A stretch of DNA of 64,000 nt. Source: Paraburkholderia phenazinium (lineage in GTDB: Bacteria > Pseudomonadota > Gammaproteobacteria > Burkholderiales > Burkholderiaceae). Location of the stretch: assembly GCF_900141745.1 (NCBI RefSeq), contig NZ_FSRM01000002.1, positions 868,001 through 932,000 on the forward strand, given 5' to 3'. The translations under genes and the position numbers were made by a program. The notes under the pieces are model-generated. The model worked only from the letters and a program-made list of their open reading frames with translations. It was not told the origin of the DNA and ran no database searches. This document shows positions 26,535 to 35,954 of the stretch, in pieces; the first letter of the stretch is position 1, and each line of letters starts with the position of its first letter.

Positions 26535-29158
26535 TTGGTGATTCCTTGCTTTTCTTTCGATGCGCGACGCGCGCGCGGCTTACCCATCAGGACGGGCTGA
26601 AACACCACTGCGCCGATCAGTGTGCACAACAGCGATAGTGCGAGCAACCGCCCCATGCTCGACGTGCCCGGATGATGCGACAACCAGAGGCTCCCGAACG
26701 CCGTTGCGGTAGTCGCCGCGCTGAACATCACGGCGTGCGTGAGACTCGACTGCAGCAGACCCGTTTGTCCGTTGCGCCACGCCATGACGAAGTAGATCTT
26801 GAACGCGACGCCTACGCCGAGCATAAGCGGCAACGCGATGATGTTGGCGAAATTGAGTGGCATGCCGAACACAACGCACAATTCAAGCGTGACCAGCGCC
26901 GACACCAGCAGCGGAATCAGCGTGCGCAGCACGTCGCTGAGTCGCCGCAACGCGAGCCATAGCAGGATGGTGATAGTCACCAGCGCCCACGCGGCGGCTT
27001 CCAGGAACGCCTTGATGATTACGTCTGCGGAATGCAGGATCGAGATGGTCCCGCCGATCGCGTCCGGCTCCGTCGTCTTCACCGCATGGGCGAAGCGTCG
27101 CAGCATCGCATCGTCGCCTGGGTCTGCGCCTGGCGCGACCTTGGGAGCGATGTCGACCAGCGCGCGGCCGTCGGCCGCGACCCAGTCGCGCGAGATTTCG
27201 GGCGGCAAGGTGGCACGCGTGATTTCGCTCGGCTGCAGCAGTTCGGCGAGTTGCTGCAACGCGATCTTCAGCGTGCTGGACATCGCAGTTTCTGCGCGGT
27301 CGCGCGTGGCGGCATCTGCGGCGGCAAGCTTTTGCAGCGTCGTCGATAGATGCTGCGCCTCGGCCGCACCCGGACCGGGATGGTCCTCCGCGGCAAGCGA
27401 CAGCTGGTTGGCCGCTCGCTTCAAGGCGGCAACGCGCAACGCATCGCTCGACGGCGGCGCGGGCGTTTGCGTCAAGGCGGGCAAGAGCTGCTGCGCTGCG
27501 CTATTGATGAGCAGAAGCTTTTGGGACTGGTCGGTCGGAATGAAGGTGCTCAGTGTCGTGACAAGGCCCACCTCCGGCAGTGTCCTGAGATGCGCCGCGA
27601 TCTTGTCCGCGTCCGCGAGCGATGGCGTCAGCACGTGCACGTTGTTGACAGCGGCCTCGGGCGAATCCTTCAGCGAGAGCAGTGTCGCCATCGATTCCGT
27701 ATGCGGGTCTTTCAGATGCAGCGGGTTGAAGTCGAAGCGCAGATGAGTCAGCAACGGCATCGCACCGACGACAACCACGAGGGTGCCGATCAGGACGGGC
27801 TTGCGGTGACGGTCGAGGAAATCGTCGACGGGTGCCAGTTGCTTGAAACCTGGCGAAGCGACTTCACCAGGTGGATTGAAAATCTTCAGGAGTGCCGGAA
27901 ACAGCGTCATGTTGGTCCCATACGCGACGAACATGCCCACGCCGGCGATCTGCCCCAGCTCCGCCACGCCGCGGTAGGCGGTGGGCAGGAACGAGAAGAA
28001 CGCTTCGGCCACGGCGACCGCGGCGAGCGTCAACGGTACGCCGATGGTATGCGCGGTGTTGACGAGGGCGGCGGCCAACCGGTCATCGCGATGGCGCTCC
28101 TCGCGGTACTTCACGCCGAACTGGACCCCGAAGTCGATCCCAAGCCCGACGAACAACACCATGAACGCAACGGAAATCATGTTGAGCGCGCCGACCATCA
28201 TCAGGCCGAGCGCGGCGGTGATAGCAAGACCGACGAACAGCGTGATGAGCACGGCGACGATCATCCGGCCCGAGCGCAACGCGAGCCACAGGATCACGAG
28301 GACCACGACGAAAGTGATGATGCCGTTGAGCGCGGCGCCATCTTGCACTGAGGCCAATTCTTCGTCGGAGAGCGGTTGTTCGCCGGTCAGACGGATCGAC
28401 GCGCCATAGTGGGCGTTGAGATCGAGCGACGCGGCCGTGGCGCGGATGGCGGCGGAGGCGCGGGCGCCGGGTTCGAGCGCACCGTAGTTGACCACCGGCT
28501 GCACGGTGATGAAGGCGCGCGCCGGGTTCGTGCTGATGTCCTTGTCGACCAGCGCGCGCCACGAGAAGGCGGCGGGCTGACCGGCGAGCACACGGTCGAG
28601 CACGGTGGTGCTTTGCGAGAGCAGATGGCTCATATCGCTGAGCTTGACCTGGCCGAGCTGAAGCGGCAGCAGCAGGCTGGTGGTGAGGACCCCTGCAAGA
28701 CCGGTCAGACTGGGATCTTTGGCGAGCGCATTGACGAGGGGACGCGACTGAACGAGTTGTCCGGTGGTGGACTGGACCTGGTCGAGCGATAGAAACAGCA
28801 AGCCGTCGTGTTCGAAGAACGGACCGCCGGCCGGTTGCGTGACGGCGACGAATTCCTTGGGCTGCTTTTTCAGCGCGTCGGTGAGAGCGTTTGCCGCGGC
28901 ATCGGCGAATTCGGGGGCACGCGCTTCGACGACGACCAGCACGGTTTGGCCGCGTTGGGGGAAGGCGTTATCCATGGCGTCGTCGAGGGACGACCAGGCC
29001 TTGTTGGTTTCGACGAGACGGCTGATGTCGGTGTTGATCTTGAAGTGATGGACGACGTAATAGCTACTCAGGACCGCGAGGATGAGCGATATGAGGATGA
29101 CGCGCAGCGGGCGGCTGACCGACCAGGCGACGAGGCGGACGATAGATGACTTCAGCAT
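26531..29158 (-). CDS. hpnN: Hopanoid transporter HpnN (RND family)
   Basis: An RND-type inner-membrane transporter of 875 residues. One membrane segment is near the N-terminus (about 15-35), a large periplasmic loop follows, then a block of five membrane segments (about 275-430), a second loop and a final block (about 725-860), the usual duplicated MmpL-like architecture. It has [20 protein letters not shown] in the fourth segment region. HpnN moves hopanoids from the inner to the outer membrane in Rhodopseudomonas and related bacteria. It is followed by mlaA with a four-base overlap and is divergent from hpnM. Confidence 0.92.
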   Translation of the reverse strand: MLKSSIVRLVAWSVSRPLRVILISLILAVLSSYYVVHHFKINTDISRLVETNKAWSSLDDAMDNAFPQRGQTVLVVVEARAPEFADAAANALTDALKKQPKEFVAVTQPAGGPFFEHDGLLFLSLDQVQSTTGQLVQSRPLVNALAKDPSLTGLAGVLTTSLLLPLQLGQVKLSDMSHLLSQSTTVLDRVLAGQPAAFSWRALVDKDISTNPARAFITVQPVVNYGALEPGARASAAIRATAASLDLNAHYGASIRLTGEQPLSDEELASVQDGAALNGIITFVVVLVILWLALRSGRMIVAVLITLFVGLAITAALGLMMVGALNMISVAFMVLFVGLGIDFGVQFGVKYREERHRDDRLAAALVNTAHTIGVPLTLAAVAVAEAFFSFLPTAYRGVAELGQIAGVGMFVAYGTNMTLFPALLKIFNPPGEVASPGFKQLAPVDDFLDRHRKPVLIGTLVVVVGAMPLLTHLRFDFNPLHLKDPHTESMATLLSLKDSPEAAVNNVHVLTPSLADADKIAAHLRTLPEVGLVTTLSTFIPTDQSQKLLLINSAAQQLLPALTQTPAPPSSDALRVAALKRAANQLSLAAEDHPGPGAAEAQHLSTTLQKLAAADAATRDRAETAMSSTLKIALQQLAELLQPSEITRATLPPEISRDWVAADGRALVDIAPKVAPGADPGDDAMLRRFAHAVKTTEPDAIGGTISILHSADVIIKAFLEAAAWALVTITILLWLALRRLSDVLRTLIPLLVSALVTLELCVVFGMPLNFANIIALPLMLGVGVAFKIYFVMAWRNGQTGLLQSSLTHAVMFSAATTATAFGSLWLSHHPGTSSMGRLLALSLLCTLIGAVVFQPVLMGKPRARRASKEKQGITK

Positions 29159-29209
29159 GTAGGCGAGTGGGGCCCTGTCACAGATGGCGTTTTTGGCATA
29201 AGGGCATAA

Positions 29210-29276
29210 GTATACCGACGTAGGGCCAATTGGCTCAGGTTGTGGGGCACGGACGAAGCAGCAAAATCGGTATACT
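29210..29276. promoter_or_regulatory. Divergent hpnN / hpnM promoters
   Basis: On the minus strand a TATACT (29210-29215) lies 52 bases upstream of hpnN. On the plus strand a TATACT (29271-29276) lies 60 bases upstream of hpnM. No consensus -35 is seen for either. The back-to-back layout suggests joint control of the transport genes. Confidence 0.45.
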
Positions 29277-29335
29277 GGCTTTCAGCGTGGCCCGGTGGGT
29301 CATCCAGTGGTCATATTTACTGTCCTGATGAGCTT

Positions 29336-29941
29336 ATGAAACGTTATCTGTCTGCTTTTCTGGCAGCGGCGGTGGTTTCCACCGCGGCTTTTGCGCAAAC
29401 CGCGCCTGATGCGGTGGTAAAGAATGCTGTTGAAGGCACGGTCAGCGCGATGAAGGCCGACCCGCAGGCGCGCGGCGGCGACATGGGCAAAATCACCCAG
29501 GTGGTGGTAACACATTTCGTGCCTGCAACGGACTTTCAGCGTACGACGCGGATTGCTGTGGGCAAGGCGTGGACGACGGCATCGCCGGAGCAGCAGAAGC
29601 AGTTATACGAGCAGTTTCAGACGTTGCTGGTGCGGACTTATGCTGCTTCGTTGGCGCAGTTAAGGGATCAGGATGTGACGTTCAAGTTCGCGCCTGCGAA
29701 TGTTGGCGCTGGCGGTAAGGATGCTGTTGTGCAGTCGCACGTGTTGAGCAATGGCGGGGATGATTCGGTTGGGTATCGGATGGAGAAGACCGATTCCGGT
29801 TGGAAGGTTTACGACATCGATATGATGGGGGCTTGGTTGATTCAGGTTTATCAGACGCAGTTTGCAGATCAGCTCGCTAAGGGTGGAGTTGACGGGCTTA
29901 TTAAATTTTTGACTGAGCATAATGCTCGGAGTGCGGGATAG
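29336..29941 (+). CDS. hpnM: MlaC-family periplasmic hopanoid/lipid carrier HpnM
   Basis: A protein of 201 residues with a cleavable signal peptide (about 1-20, ending AAFA before Gln). The mature part is a MlaC/Ttg2D domain: ITQVVVTHFVPATDFQRTTRIAVG near 52, SPEQQKQLYEQFQTLLVRTYAASL near 82, and GWKVYDIDMMGAWLIQVYQTQF near 155. These proteins ferry lipids across the periplasm. The start at 29336 puts the signal peptide first; upstream in-frame sequence is not leader-like. It is divergent from hpnN-mlaA, which together would give inner-membrane pump, carrier and outer-membrane lipoprotein. Confidence 0.9.
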   Translation: MKRYLSAFLAAAVVSTAAFAQTAPDAVVKNAVEGTVSAMKADPQARGGDMGKITQVVVTHFVPATDFQRTTRIAVGKAWTTASPEQQKQLYEQFQTLLVRTYAASLAQLRDQDVTFKFAPANVGAGGKDAVVQSHVLSNGGDDSVGYRMEKTDSGWKVYDIDMMGAWLIQVYQTQFADQLAKGGVDGLIKFLTEHNARSAG

Positions 29942-30675
29942 GGCTTTGGTTTTTTTGCCTGCGGTGCCTTGGTTTTTTGGTTTTACCGGGTGTTGGCCTT
30001 TCCTTGCTTTGTTATCGGTCTATTAGCTTCGCCCCTGTGCGGGGCGGCACTTACTTTCTTTGCCGCCGCAAAGAAAGTAAGCAAAGAAAGCGGGCTTGCA
30101 ACCGCCAGTCTGTAGGTGTCCACCACTGGCATGAAGCCGAAGTGGTCCGCGCACGCAATGTGCCCTCACGCCACCCCCGTTAGTGACAAGGCAGTCATCC
30201 GTTCCAGCGTCGCGCTACGCGCCCCGCCGTTGGACATAACGCCCTTCTCATGCTCTGTAGGGATGCTGACTATGTTGGGTGGACTTGTTTGGTGGGCTGA
30301 GAAGTTCCTTCACCTCGCGTCCGGGAGCGGCGGAATGTGCGGCGTTCTTTGCGTTCCAGCGACCCCCGCCTTCCTTTGCAAACCCATCCGCGACGCACGT
30401 AGTGCGGAGTGGGGTGGATGAGTGCTTTGTCACTAAGTGTGGTGGTGCGAGGGCACGGTGCGTGCGCGGACCGCTCCGGGTTAGCTTGAGTGGTGGACAC
30501 CTAAAGGCTGGCGGTTGGAAGCCCGCTTTCTTTGCTTACTTTCTTTGCGGCGGCAAAGAAAGTAAGTGCCGCCCCGCACAGGGGCATCGCTAATAGACCG
30601 ATAAGACAGCAAGGAAAGGCCAACACCCCAGTAAAACCAAAAAACCAAGGCGCCGCAGGCAAAAAAAGCCCCGCA
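29941..30675. repeat. Long imperfect inverted repeat, arms about 250 bp
   Basis: The left arm (about 29,941-30,200) and right arm (about 30,417-30,675) are reverse complements with high identity and small indels, around a centre of about 215 bases. Each arm itself contains a near-perfect hairpin: CTTACTTTCTTTGC paired with GCAAAGAAAGTAAG (30050-30081 and 30535-30566). The arms also share a segment next to GTGTCCACCACT and a CGCGCACGC-bearing block. No transposase is encoded; the small open frames inside (with TYFLCRRKESKQRK-like text) are translations of the repeat. It separates hpnM from hpnH. I recall this hairpin sequence recurring in Burkholderia genomes, which suggests a dispersed repeat family. 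Confidence 0.82.
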
Positions 30676-30759
30676 AAGAGCGACAAAAAAAGCAAAAAGC
30701 GCACCGTCAAAAACCCGATGCGCTTCAAGCAACAACTAAGCGGAAAACAGTAAAACCAA

Positions 30760-30785
30760 GCCCCGCGAAGGGCCCCAAAGCGGGC
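30760..30785 (-). terminator. Terminator-like hairpin after hpnH
   Basis: On the minus strand GCCCGC pairs with GCGGGGC, and the tail beyond is TTGGTTTTACTGTTTT. The stem is imperfect, so confidence is limited; its place just after the hpnH stop fits. Confidence 0.4.
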
Positions 30786-30789
30786 AGCT

Positions 30790-31941
30790 TTAATGAGCCG
30801 TAGCAGTCTGGACCTTCTTCCCCTTACCAGCGCGCCCAATCTCCTCAAGCTTAATCTCGACATGCCGCGAGAAAACAAACTCAGCAGGCCTTTGCTTATC
30901 CAGAGGAAGATCCTTGGCAAACGCGCCTGAAGTCTTAGGCCCGCGCAGCGAAACCCCAAGAGCCTTCAGCGGATGCGTAACCGTATCCATGACGGCGGTA
31001 GCCTCAAACCCACAGTGCACCATGCAGTCAGCACACTTCTCGTAGTTACCCGTACCGTACTTCTCCCACTCCGTCGTCTCCATCAGTTCCTTGAAGGTCT
31101 TCACATACCCTTCGCCGACCAGATAGCACGGCTTCTGCCAGCCAAACACCGTACGCGCCGGATTACCCCACGGCGTGCACTGATACGTCTGATTACCGGC
31201 CAGGAAATCGAGGAACATCGCCGACTGGCTAAACGACCAGTTCTTGCCGTTGTTGCCGCGCTTGAAAATCTCGCGGAACAGATGCTTCGTCTTGTCGCGG
31301 TTCAGGAAGTGCTGTTGGTCCGGCGCGCGTTCATACGCGTAGCCCGGCGAGACGGTGATGCCGTCCACGCCCATTTCCTTGACCGTATCGAAGAACTTGG
31401 CGACGCGCTCCGGCACAGCGTCGTTGAACAACGTGCAGTTGATGTTCACACGGAAACCGCGGCGCTTCGCTTCCTTGATCGCGGCCACTGCCTTGACGTA
31501 CACACCCTCTTGCGACACCGAGTGATCGTGCGCCTGCTCGTCGCCGTCCAGATGCACCGACCACACGAAGTATGGGTTCGGCTCGTAGTCGTCCATCTTC
31601 TTTTCCATCAGCAGCGCATTCGTGCAGAGATACACGAACTTCTTGCGCGCGATGATGCCCTTCACGATCTGCGGCATTTCCTTATGCAGGAGCGGCTCGC
31701 CGCCTGCGATGGAAACGACCGGTGCGCCACACTCGTCCACCGCGCCCAGACACTCTTCGAGCGACAGACGCTGGTTCAGAATAGGATCCGGATAGTCGAT
31801 CTTGCCGCAGCCATTGCAGGCAAGGTTGCAGCGGAACAGCGGCTCGAGCATCAGCGCCAGCGGATAGCGCTTATTGCGCGACAAATGCTGACGCATGATG
31901 TATGCGCCAACCCGGACTTTCTGGAGCAACGGAATAGACAA
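30790..31941 (-). CDS. hpnH: Adenosylhopane synthase HpnH (radical SAM)
   Basis: A radical SAM enzyme of 383 residues with the cluster motif CxxxCxxC (Cys38, Cys42, Cys45 in CNLACNGC). It joins the 5'-deoxyadenosyl radical to diploptene, making adenosylhopane for HpnG. A later cysteine set (CTPWGNPART, then CADCMVHC) may be structural or bind an extra cluster. The ATG at 31941 has a strong AAGGAGGA site. It follows ispH by 10 bases and so shares its transcript. The C-terminus is Lys-rich (GRAGKGKKVQ). Confidence 0.95.
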   Translation of the reverse strand: MSIPLLQKVRVGAYIMRQHLSRNKRYPLALMLEPLFRCNLACNGCGKIDYPDPILNQRLSLEECLGAVDECGAPVVSIAGGEPLLHKEMPQIVKGIIARKKFVYLCTNALLMEKKMDDYEPNPYFVWSVHLDGDEQAHDHSVSQEGVYVKAVAAIKEAKRRGFRVNINCTLFNDAVPERVAKFFDTVKEMGVDGITVSPGYAYERAPDQQHFLNRDKTKHLFREIFKRGNNGKNWSFSQSAMFLDFLAGNQTYQCTPWGNPARTVFGWQKPCYLVGEGYVKTFKELMETTEWEKYGTGNYEKCADCMVHCGFEATAVMDTVTHPLKALGVSLRGPKTSGAFAKDLPLDKQRPAEFVFSRHVEIKLEEIGRAGKGKKVQTATAH

Positions 31942-31951
31942 GGTGTCCTCC

Positions 31952-32896
31952 TTAAACTTCGCGTGCGGCGAGTGGTTGCGTCAACTTCGACGGCAACTTG
32001 AATTCAACTTTCTCTTCTCGGCCAGCCATCGTCGTAACGTCGACAGGCCCCAATGCGCGCAGCGCATCGATTACGTTTTCAACCATTTCCTCAGGCGCCG
32101 AAGCGCCCGCCGTGATGCCGACCGTCTGCACATTCGCAAACCACTCCGGCTTCACTTCCGAACCGTCCGCCACCAGATAGCTCGGTACGCCCGTCTCGCT
32201 GCCAATCTCGCGCAGCCGGTTCGAGTTCGAACTGTTCGTTGCGCCCACCACCAGCAATACATCAACCTGCGTGCTCAACTCGCGCACCGCCGCCTGGCGG
32301 TTTTGCGTCGCGTAGCAGATGTCCCGTGTATCCGGACCCACAATGTTCGTGAAGCGCCGCTGCAACGCGTCGATGATGCCGCGCGTGTCGTCCACCGACA
32401 ACGTCGTCTGCGTCACATACGCAAGCGGCGCGTCCTGCGGCAGATCCAGGTGCGCGACCTCGGCCTCGCTCTGCACCAGCAATACCTTGCCGGGGATCTG
32501 GCCAATCGTGCCTTCGACTTCCGGATGGCCCGCGTGGCCGATCAGGATCAGCGTGCGGCCGGCGCCCACGTATTGACGCCCCTGCACGTGCACCTTGGTG
32601 ACGAGCGGACAAGTGGCGTCGAGCACGTCGAGGCCGCGTTGCTCCGCGGCGCGCTCGACGGTCTGAGCCACGCCGTGCGCGCTAAAAATCGCCACGGCGC
32701 CTTCCGGCACCTCATCGAGCTCTTCGACGAACCGCGCCCCTTTCTGACGCAGGTTGTCGACCACGTGCCGATTATGGACGATTTCGTGACGCACATAGAC
32801 CGGTGCGCCGTGTTGCTGCAACGCGCGATCGACGATTTCGATCGCCCGGACCACCCCCGCACAAAAGCCACGGGGTTGAGCAAGGATGACTCGCAT
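31952..32896 (-). CDS. ispH: 4-Hydroxy-3-methylbut-2-enyl diphosphate reductase IspH
   Basis: The last enzyme of the MEP isoprenoid pathway, making IPP and DMAPP; 314 residues from the ATG at 32896 ([14 protein letters not shown]), which matches the usual family start. An ATG at 32965 would add 23 residues without family resemblance. The three cluster-binding cysteines are Cys12, Cys96 (DATCPLV) and Cys194 ([10 protein letters not shown]), and His41, His74 and His121 are in their usual contexts. It sits in one operon with hpnH, which would raise precursor supply for hopanoids. A housekeeping ispH copy elsewhere is likely but cannot be seen here. Confidence 0.93.
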   Translation of the reverse strand: MRVILAQPRGFCAGVVRAIEIVDRALQQHGAPVYVRHEIVHNRHVVDNLRQKGARFVEELDEVPEGAVAIFSAHGVAQTVERAAEQRGLDVLDATCPLVTKVHVQGRQYVGAGRTLILIGHAGHPEVEGTIGQIPGKVLLVQSEAEVAHLDLPQDAPLAYVTQTTLSVDDTRGIIDALQRRFTNIVGPDTRDICYATQNRQAAVRELSTQVDVLLVVGATNSSNSNRLREIGSETGVPSYLVADGSEVKPEWFANVQTVGITAGASAPEEMVENVIDALRALGPVDVTTMAGREEKVEFKLPSKLTQPLAAREV

Positions 32897-33149
32897 AGGC
32901 TGCCGAACTCCGACTGACGCTGGTTTCGATGAAGTCGGTAAAAACGACTTTGTCGCCGCGACCATGATATTAATTGATGTCTTAAACCAGCGTTAAGCCG
33001 GTAGACGAAAACCAAACGCGCATTCTAACGCTATCGGGCTTGCTTTGCTCTGGCCAGGGCCGGGTCGACTGGGCTGTAAGCGCCGTGCCGCAAGATTTGC
33101 GCGCTGCAGTCCCAGTGCGGAACCCTTAAACTATGTGGCCCTGCGGTGC

Positions 33150-34058
33150 ATGCTTACAACCGCATTACCGAATGGATTCGAGGCTCGTTGCGTGGAAGCC
33201 GACCACTACGAAAACTTACCGATCGCCGGCGCATTGCTGCCGAAGAGGTTGCGGACCCCGGTCGGCGTGATCTATCAGGTTGCCCGTACGGCCGCTGACA
33301 TCGCCGAGGAAGGCGACTGGAGCGCCGCCGAGCGTCACACGCGCCTCGCTGACTTCCGGGCTGGTCTCGACGCCGTGGCAAGCGGCCGGATGGCGCCGGT
33401 GCATCCGCTGCTGTTCGGCAAGCTCGCTGGCGTGGTTGCACAGTATAAACTGCCGCTCGCACCGTTCTACGATCTCGTGGCAGCGCTCGACCAGGAGATC
33501 GACACCACCCGCTTCGCTGACCGGTCGGCTCTGCTCGACTATTGCCGCCGCTCCGCGCACCCGGTGGGGCATCTGATGCTGCATCTGTTCGGCGCTGCGA
33601 GCCCGGCGAATCTGGCCGACTCCGATACGATCTGCACGGCGCTCCATCTGATCAATTTCTGGCAGAACGTCGCGATCGACTTCAAGAATAGCCGCGTCTA
33701 CCTGCCGCAAAGCGACCTCGCGCGGTTCAATGTCAGCGAGTCGCAAATCGGCGGCGGCGTGGTCGACGATAGGTGGCGCGCGTTGATGGCTTATGAAGTG
33801 GCCTACGCCCGCGCAATGCTGGTCCGAGGCGCGCCGCTCGCGCTGCGCATTCCAGGGCGCGCGGGAATCGTTCTTTGCGGCATCGTCCATGGTGGCTTGC
33901 GCATTCTGGAGCGCATCGAGCGGGCGGGCTACGATGTGTTCCGCCATCGGCCAGCGCTCGATGGCTTCGACTGGTCTGTTGTCACGGCGCGCGCGCTCGC
34001 GATGTGGCTGTCCCGGCGCGTCAGCGTGCGCGCCACTTCGATTGAGGGCAACGCGTAA
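33150..34058 (+). CDS. hpnC: Hydroxysqualene synthase HpnC with altered aspartate motifs
   Basis: A protein of 302 residues related to squalene/phytoene synthases; HpnC converts presqualene diphosphate to hydroxysqualene. It begins with MLTTALPNGFEARCVEADHY and contains RRSAHPVGHLMLHLFG (133-148) and SRVYLP (181-186). The first aspartate-rich motif reads AADIAEEGD (48-56), with Ala49 where the first Asp of DDxxD is expected and Glu53 in place of the last Asp. The second reads NFWQNVAID (169-177), with Asn173 for the usual Asp. The substitutions are clear in the DNA. It overlaps hpnB (TAATG). Function may be altered or reduced. Confidence 0.88.
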   Translation: MLTTALPNGFEARCVEADHYENLPIAGALLPKRLRTPVGVIYQVARTAADIAEEGDWSAAERHTRLADFRAGLDAVASGRMAPVHPLLFGKLAGVVAQYKLPLAPFYDLVAALDQEIDTTRFADRSALLDYCRRSAHPVGHLMLHLFGAASPANLADSDTICTALHLINFWQNVAIDFKNSRVYLPQSDLARFNVSESQIGGGVVDDRWRALMAYEVAYARAMLVRGAPLALRIPGRAGIVLCGIVHGGLRILERIERAGYDVFRHRPALDGFDWSVVTARALAMWLSRRVSVRATSIEGNA

Positions 34059-35233
34059 TGCAGGTGGTTCTGTTCGTTCTGTCGTGTCTTTCGCTGTTGA
34101 TCTGGTGTGTGCTGCTGTTTTTCCGCGGCGGCTTCTGGCGCGCGCGTCCCGCCGCGCCGATCGCGACCGCGCCGCGCGACGCATGGCCGGCGGTAGCCGC
34201 CGTGGTACCGGCGCGCAATGAAGCCGATGTGATCGCGCAGGCGGTCGGTACGCTGCTCGCCCAGGAATACCCCGGTCCTTTCCATGTGATCGTAGTCGAC
34301 GACCACAGCACTGACGGCACCGCTGACGCCGCTCGCGCGGCCGCGCTGCAGTTGCAGTGCTCCGACCGCCTCACGGTGCTGACGGCCAAGCCTTTGCCGC
34401 CGGGTTGGTCCGGCAAGGTATGGGCGCAGTCGCAGGGTATCGAGGCGGTGCGCACGCTGGGCCTGCCTGCCGACTTCCTCCTGCTGACCGACGCCGATAT
34501 CGGCCACCCCACCGACGCCGTCACGCAACTCGTTGCGCGAGCCGATGCGGAGAAGCGCGACCTGGTCTCGCTGATGGTGCGGCTGCGTTGCGATTCGCTG
34601 TGGGAGAAGGCGCTAATCCCGGCCTTCGTGTTTTTCTTCGCCAAGCTGTATCCGTTCTCGTGGGTCAACAACCCGCGCAACAAGACCGCGGCGGCGGCCG
34701 GCGGCTGCATGCTGGTGCGGCGTACGGCGCTGGAAGAAGCGGGCGGTATCGAGTCGATCCGCGCCGAACTGATCGACGATTGCAGCCTTGCCGCGCGTAT
34801 CAAGCATCGCGGTGAGGGGCGTCATCCGATCCGGCTGGATGTGGCGGCGCGCAGCGTCTCGCTGCGTCCCTACGACAACTCGGGCGAGATCTGGAACATG
34901 ATTGCGCGCACGGCGTTCACGCAGTTGCGCTACTCGGGATGGTTGCTGGCAGGCACGCTGGCGGGCATGACGATCATCTACCTGATCCCGCCCATAGCAG
35001 CACTCGTGCTCGGGCCGTTGGACTGGCCTGCCTGGCTCGCCTGGGCGGCGATGTGCTGCGCGTATGCGCCGATGCTGCGCTACTACGGCCGCTCGCCGCT
35101 GTGGGCTCCGTTCTTGCCGCTGGTGGCGCTGTTCTATGTCGGCGCGACGTTTGCGTCGGCCGTGCGCTATTGGCGCGGAAAGGGCGGTCAGTGGAAGGCG
35201 CGTGTGCAGGCGCCGGTGCAACAGGACCGGTGA
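34058..35233 (+). CDS. hpnB: Hopanoid-associated glycosyltransferase HpnB
   Basis: A family 2 glycosyltransferase of 391 residues with one N-terminal membrane segment (about 3-24) and three C-terminal ones (about 300-370). The nucleotide-binding DDHS is near 88 (VIVVDDHSTDGT), the DxD-like LLLTDADIGHP near 148, and a later IDDCSLAARI supplies the catalytic acid region. HpnB is found with hopanoid genes and probably glycosylates a hopanoid, though its product is not firmly known. It is translationally coupled to hpnC. Confidence 0.9.
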   Translation: MQVVLFVLSCLSLLIWCVLLFFRGGFWRARPAAPIATAPRDAWPAVAAVVPARNEADVIAQAVGTLLAQEYPGPFHVIVVDDHSTDGTADAARAAALQLQCSDRLTVLTAKPLPPGWSGKVWAQSQGIEAVRTLGLPADFLLLTDADIGHPTDAVTQLVARADAEKRDLVSLMVRLRCDSLWEKALIPAFVFFFAKLYPFSWVNNPRNKTAAAAGGCMLVRRTALEEAGGIESIRAELIDDCSLAARIKHRGEGRHPIRLDVAARSVSLRPYDNSGEIWNMIARTAFTQLRYSGWLLAGTLAGMTIIYLIPPIAALVLGPLDWPAWLAWAAMCCAYAPMLRYYGRSPLWAPFLPLVALFYVGATFASAVRYWRGKGGQWKARVQAPVQQDR

Positions 35234-35321
35234 GCGCAGCAGCGGACTGGATGCTGCGCGGCGGTACCTGTTGGCTCACCGCCACGCCGCATCAAGGCAG
35301 GCGTCTCACGCCGCTGTCGCC

Positions 35322-35852
35322 TTACCGTTGCGTAAGCAGCGCGTACATCTGAATGACGTTAGCCGGCGAGAACGTGAACGGCACCCAGCCGTGGCCGGTA
35401 TGCCGCACGATCAGCAGGCGGTCACCGTTCGACTGTTTCTGTACCGCCATGACCGGGTTGCGGGTCGATGCGAAGCGCCAGCCGGCTGGCACGCCCATCG
35501 GCGGCTCGGGCGTCATCGAAGCGCGTGCATTCGCCAGCTCCTCGATCAGCTGACCCACCTGCTCGGGATGCAGCGAGACGGTCTTGCCGGCGATCGTCAT
35601 CGTGATGACGTTCTGAGCGGGACGGCCAATTGAAAGAGTGGGCTTCTCTTCAGCAGCTGCCTCTTGAGCTGACGCGTCTTCGCTTGCCGAAGCCGCTGTT
35701 GGTGCGACTTGCTCAGCCTGAGGCGCGGGCGCCTGGGACGCTGCGTTTGCTGCGGGTGTCTCGGGGATGTTCTGGGCCTGCGGGGCCACGACAGCCTGAA
35801 TGAGCTGAGCGACGCCCACTTCAAGCGCGCCGAGCTGTTCGTGAAGGTTCAT
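35322..35852 (-). CDS. Uncharacterised protein with a Pro/Ala/Gln-rich linker
   Basis: A protein of 176 residues. The N-terminal helix (MNLHEQLGALEVGVAQLIQAVV) is followed by about 50 residues rich in Ala, Pro, Gln and Glu. A compact C-terminal domain (about 75-176) includes VITMTIAGKTVSLHPEQVGQ (read in parts) and ends FTFSPANVIQMYALLTQR. It has no signal peptide. It converges with hpnB, stands alone, and lies beside hpnA only by position. I do not recognise a family. Confidence 0.72.
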   Translation of the reverse strand: MNLHEQLGALEVGVAQLIQAVVAPQAQNIPETPAANAASQAPAPQAEQVAPTAASASEDASAQEAAAEEKPTLSIGRPAQNVITMTIAGKTVSLHPEQVGQLIEELANARASMTPEPPMGVPAGWRFASTRNPVMAVQKQSNGDRLLIVRHTGHGWVPFTFSPANVIQMYALLTQR

Positions 35853-35954
35853 GCGAGGATTCTCTGGTAAGACTCGCGATTTTACCTGTTGCGCGCGGGC
35901 TTTAACCCGCCGCGGGTCGCGCGACGTTGTAACAAAGTGCGTGCGGGTCCGGCC

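Noticed and set aside
29977..30959. Several small open frames in the inverted repeat with similar translations (TYFLCRRKESKQRK)
   Set aside because: The similar peptides come from the repeat arms read in different frames and directions; no ribosome-binding sites, and one frame runs through the end of hpnH.
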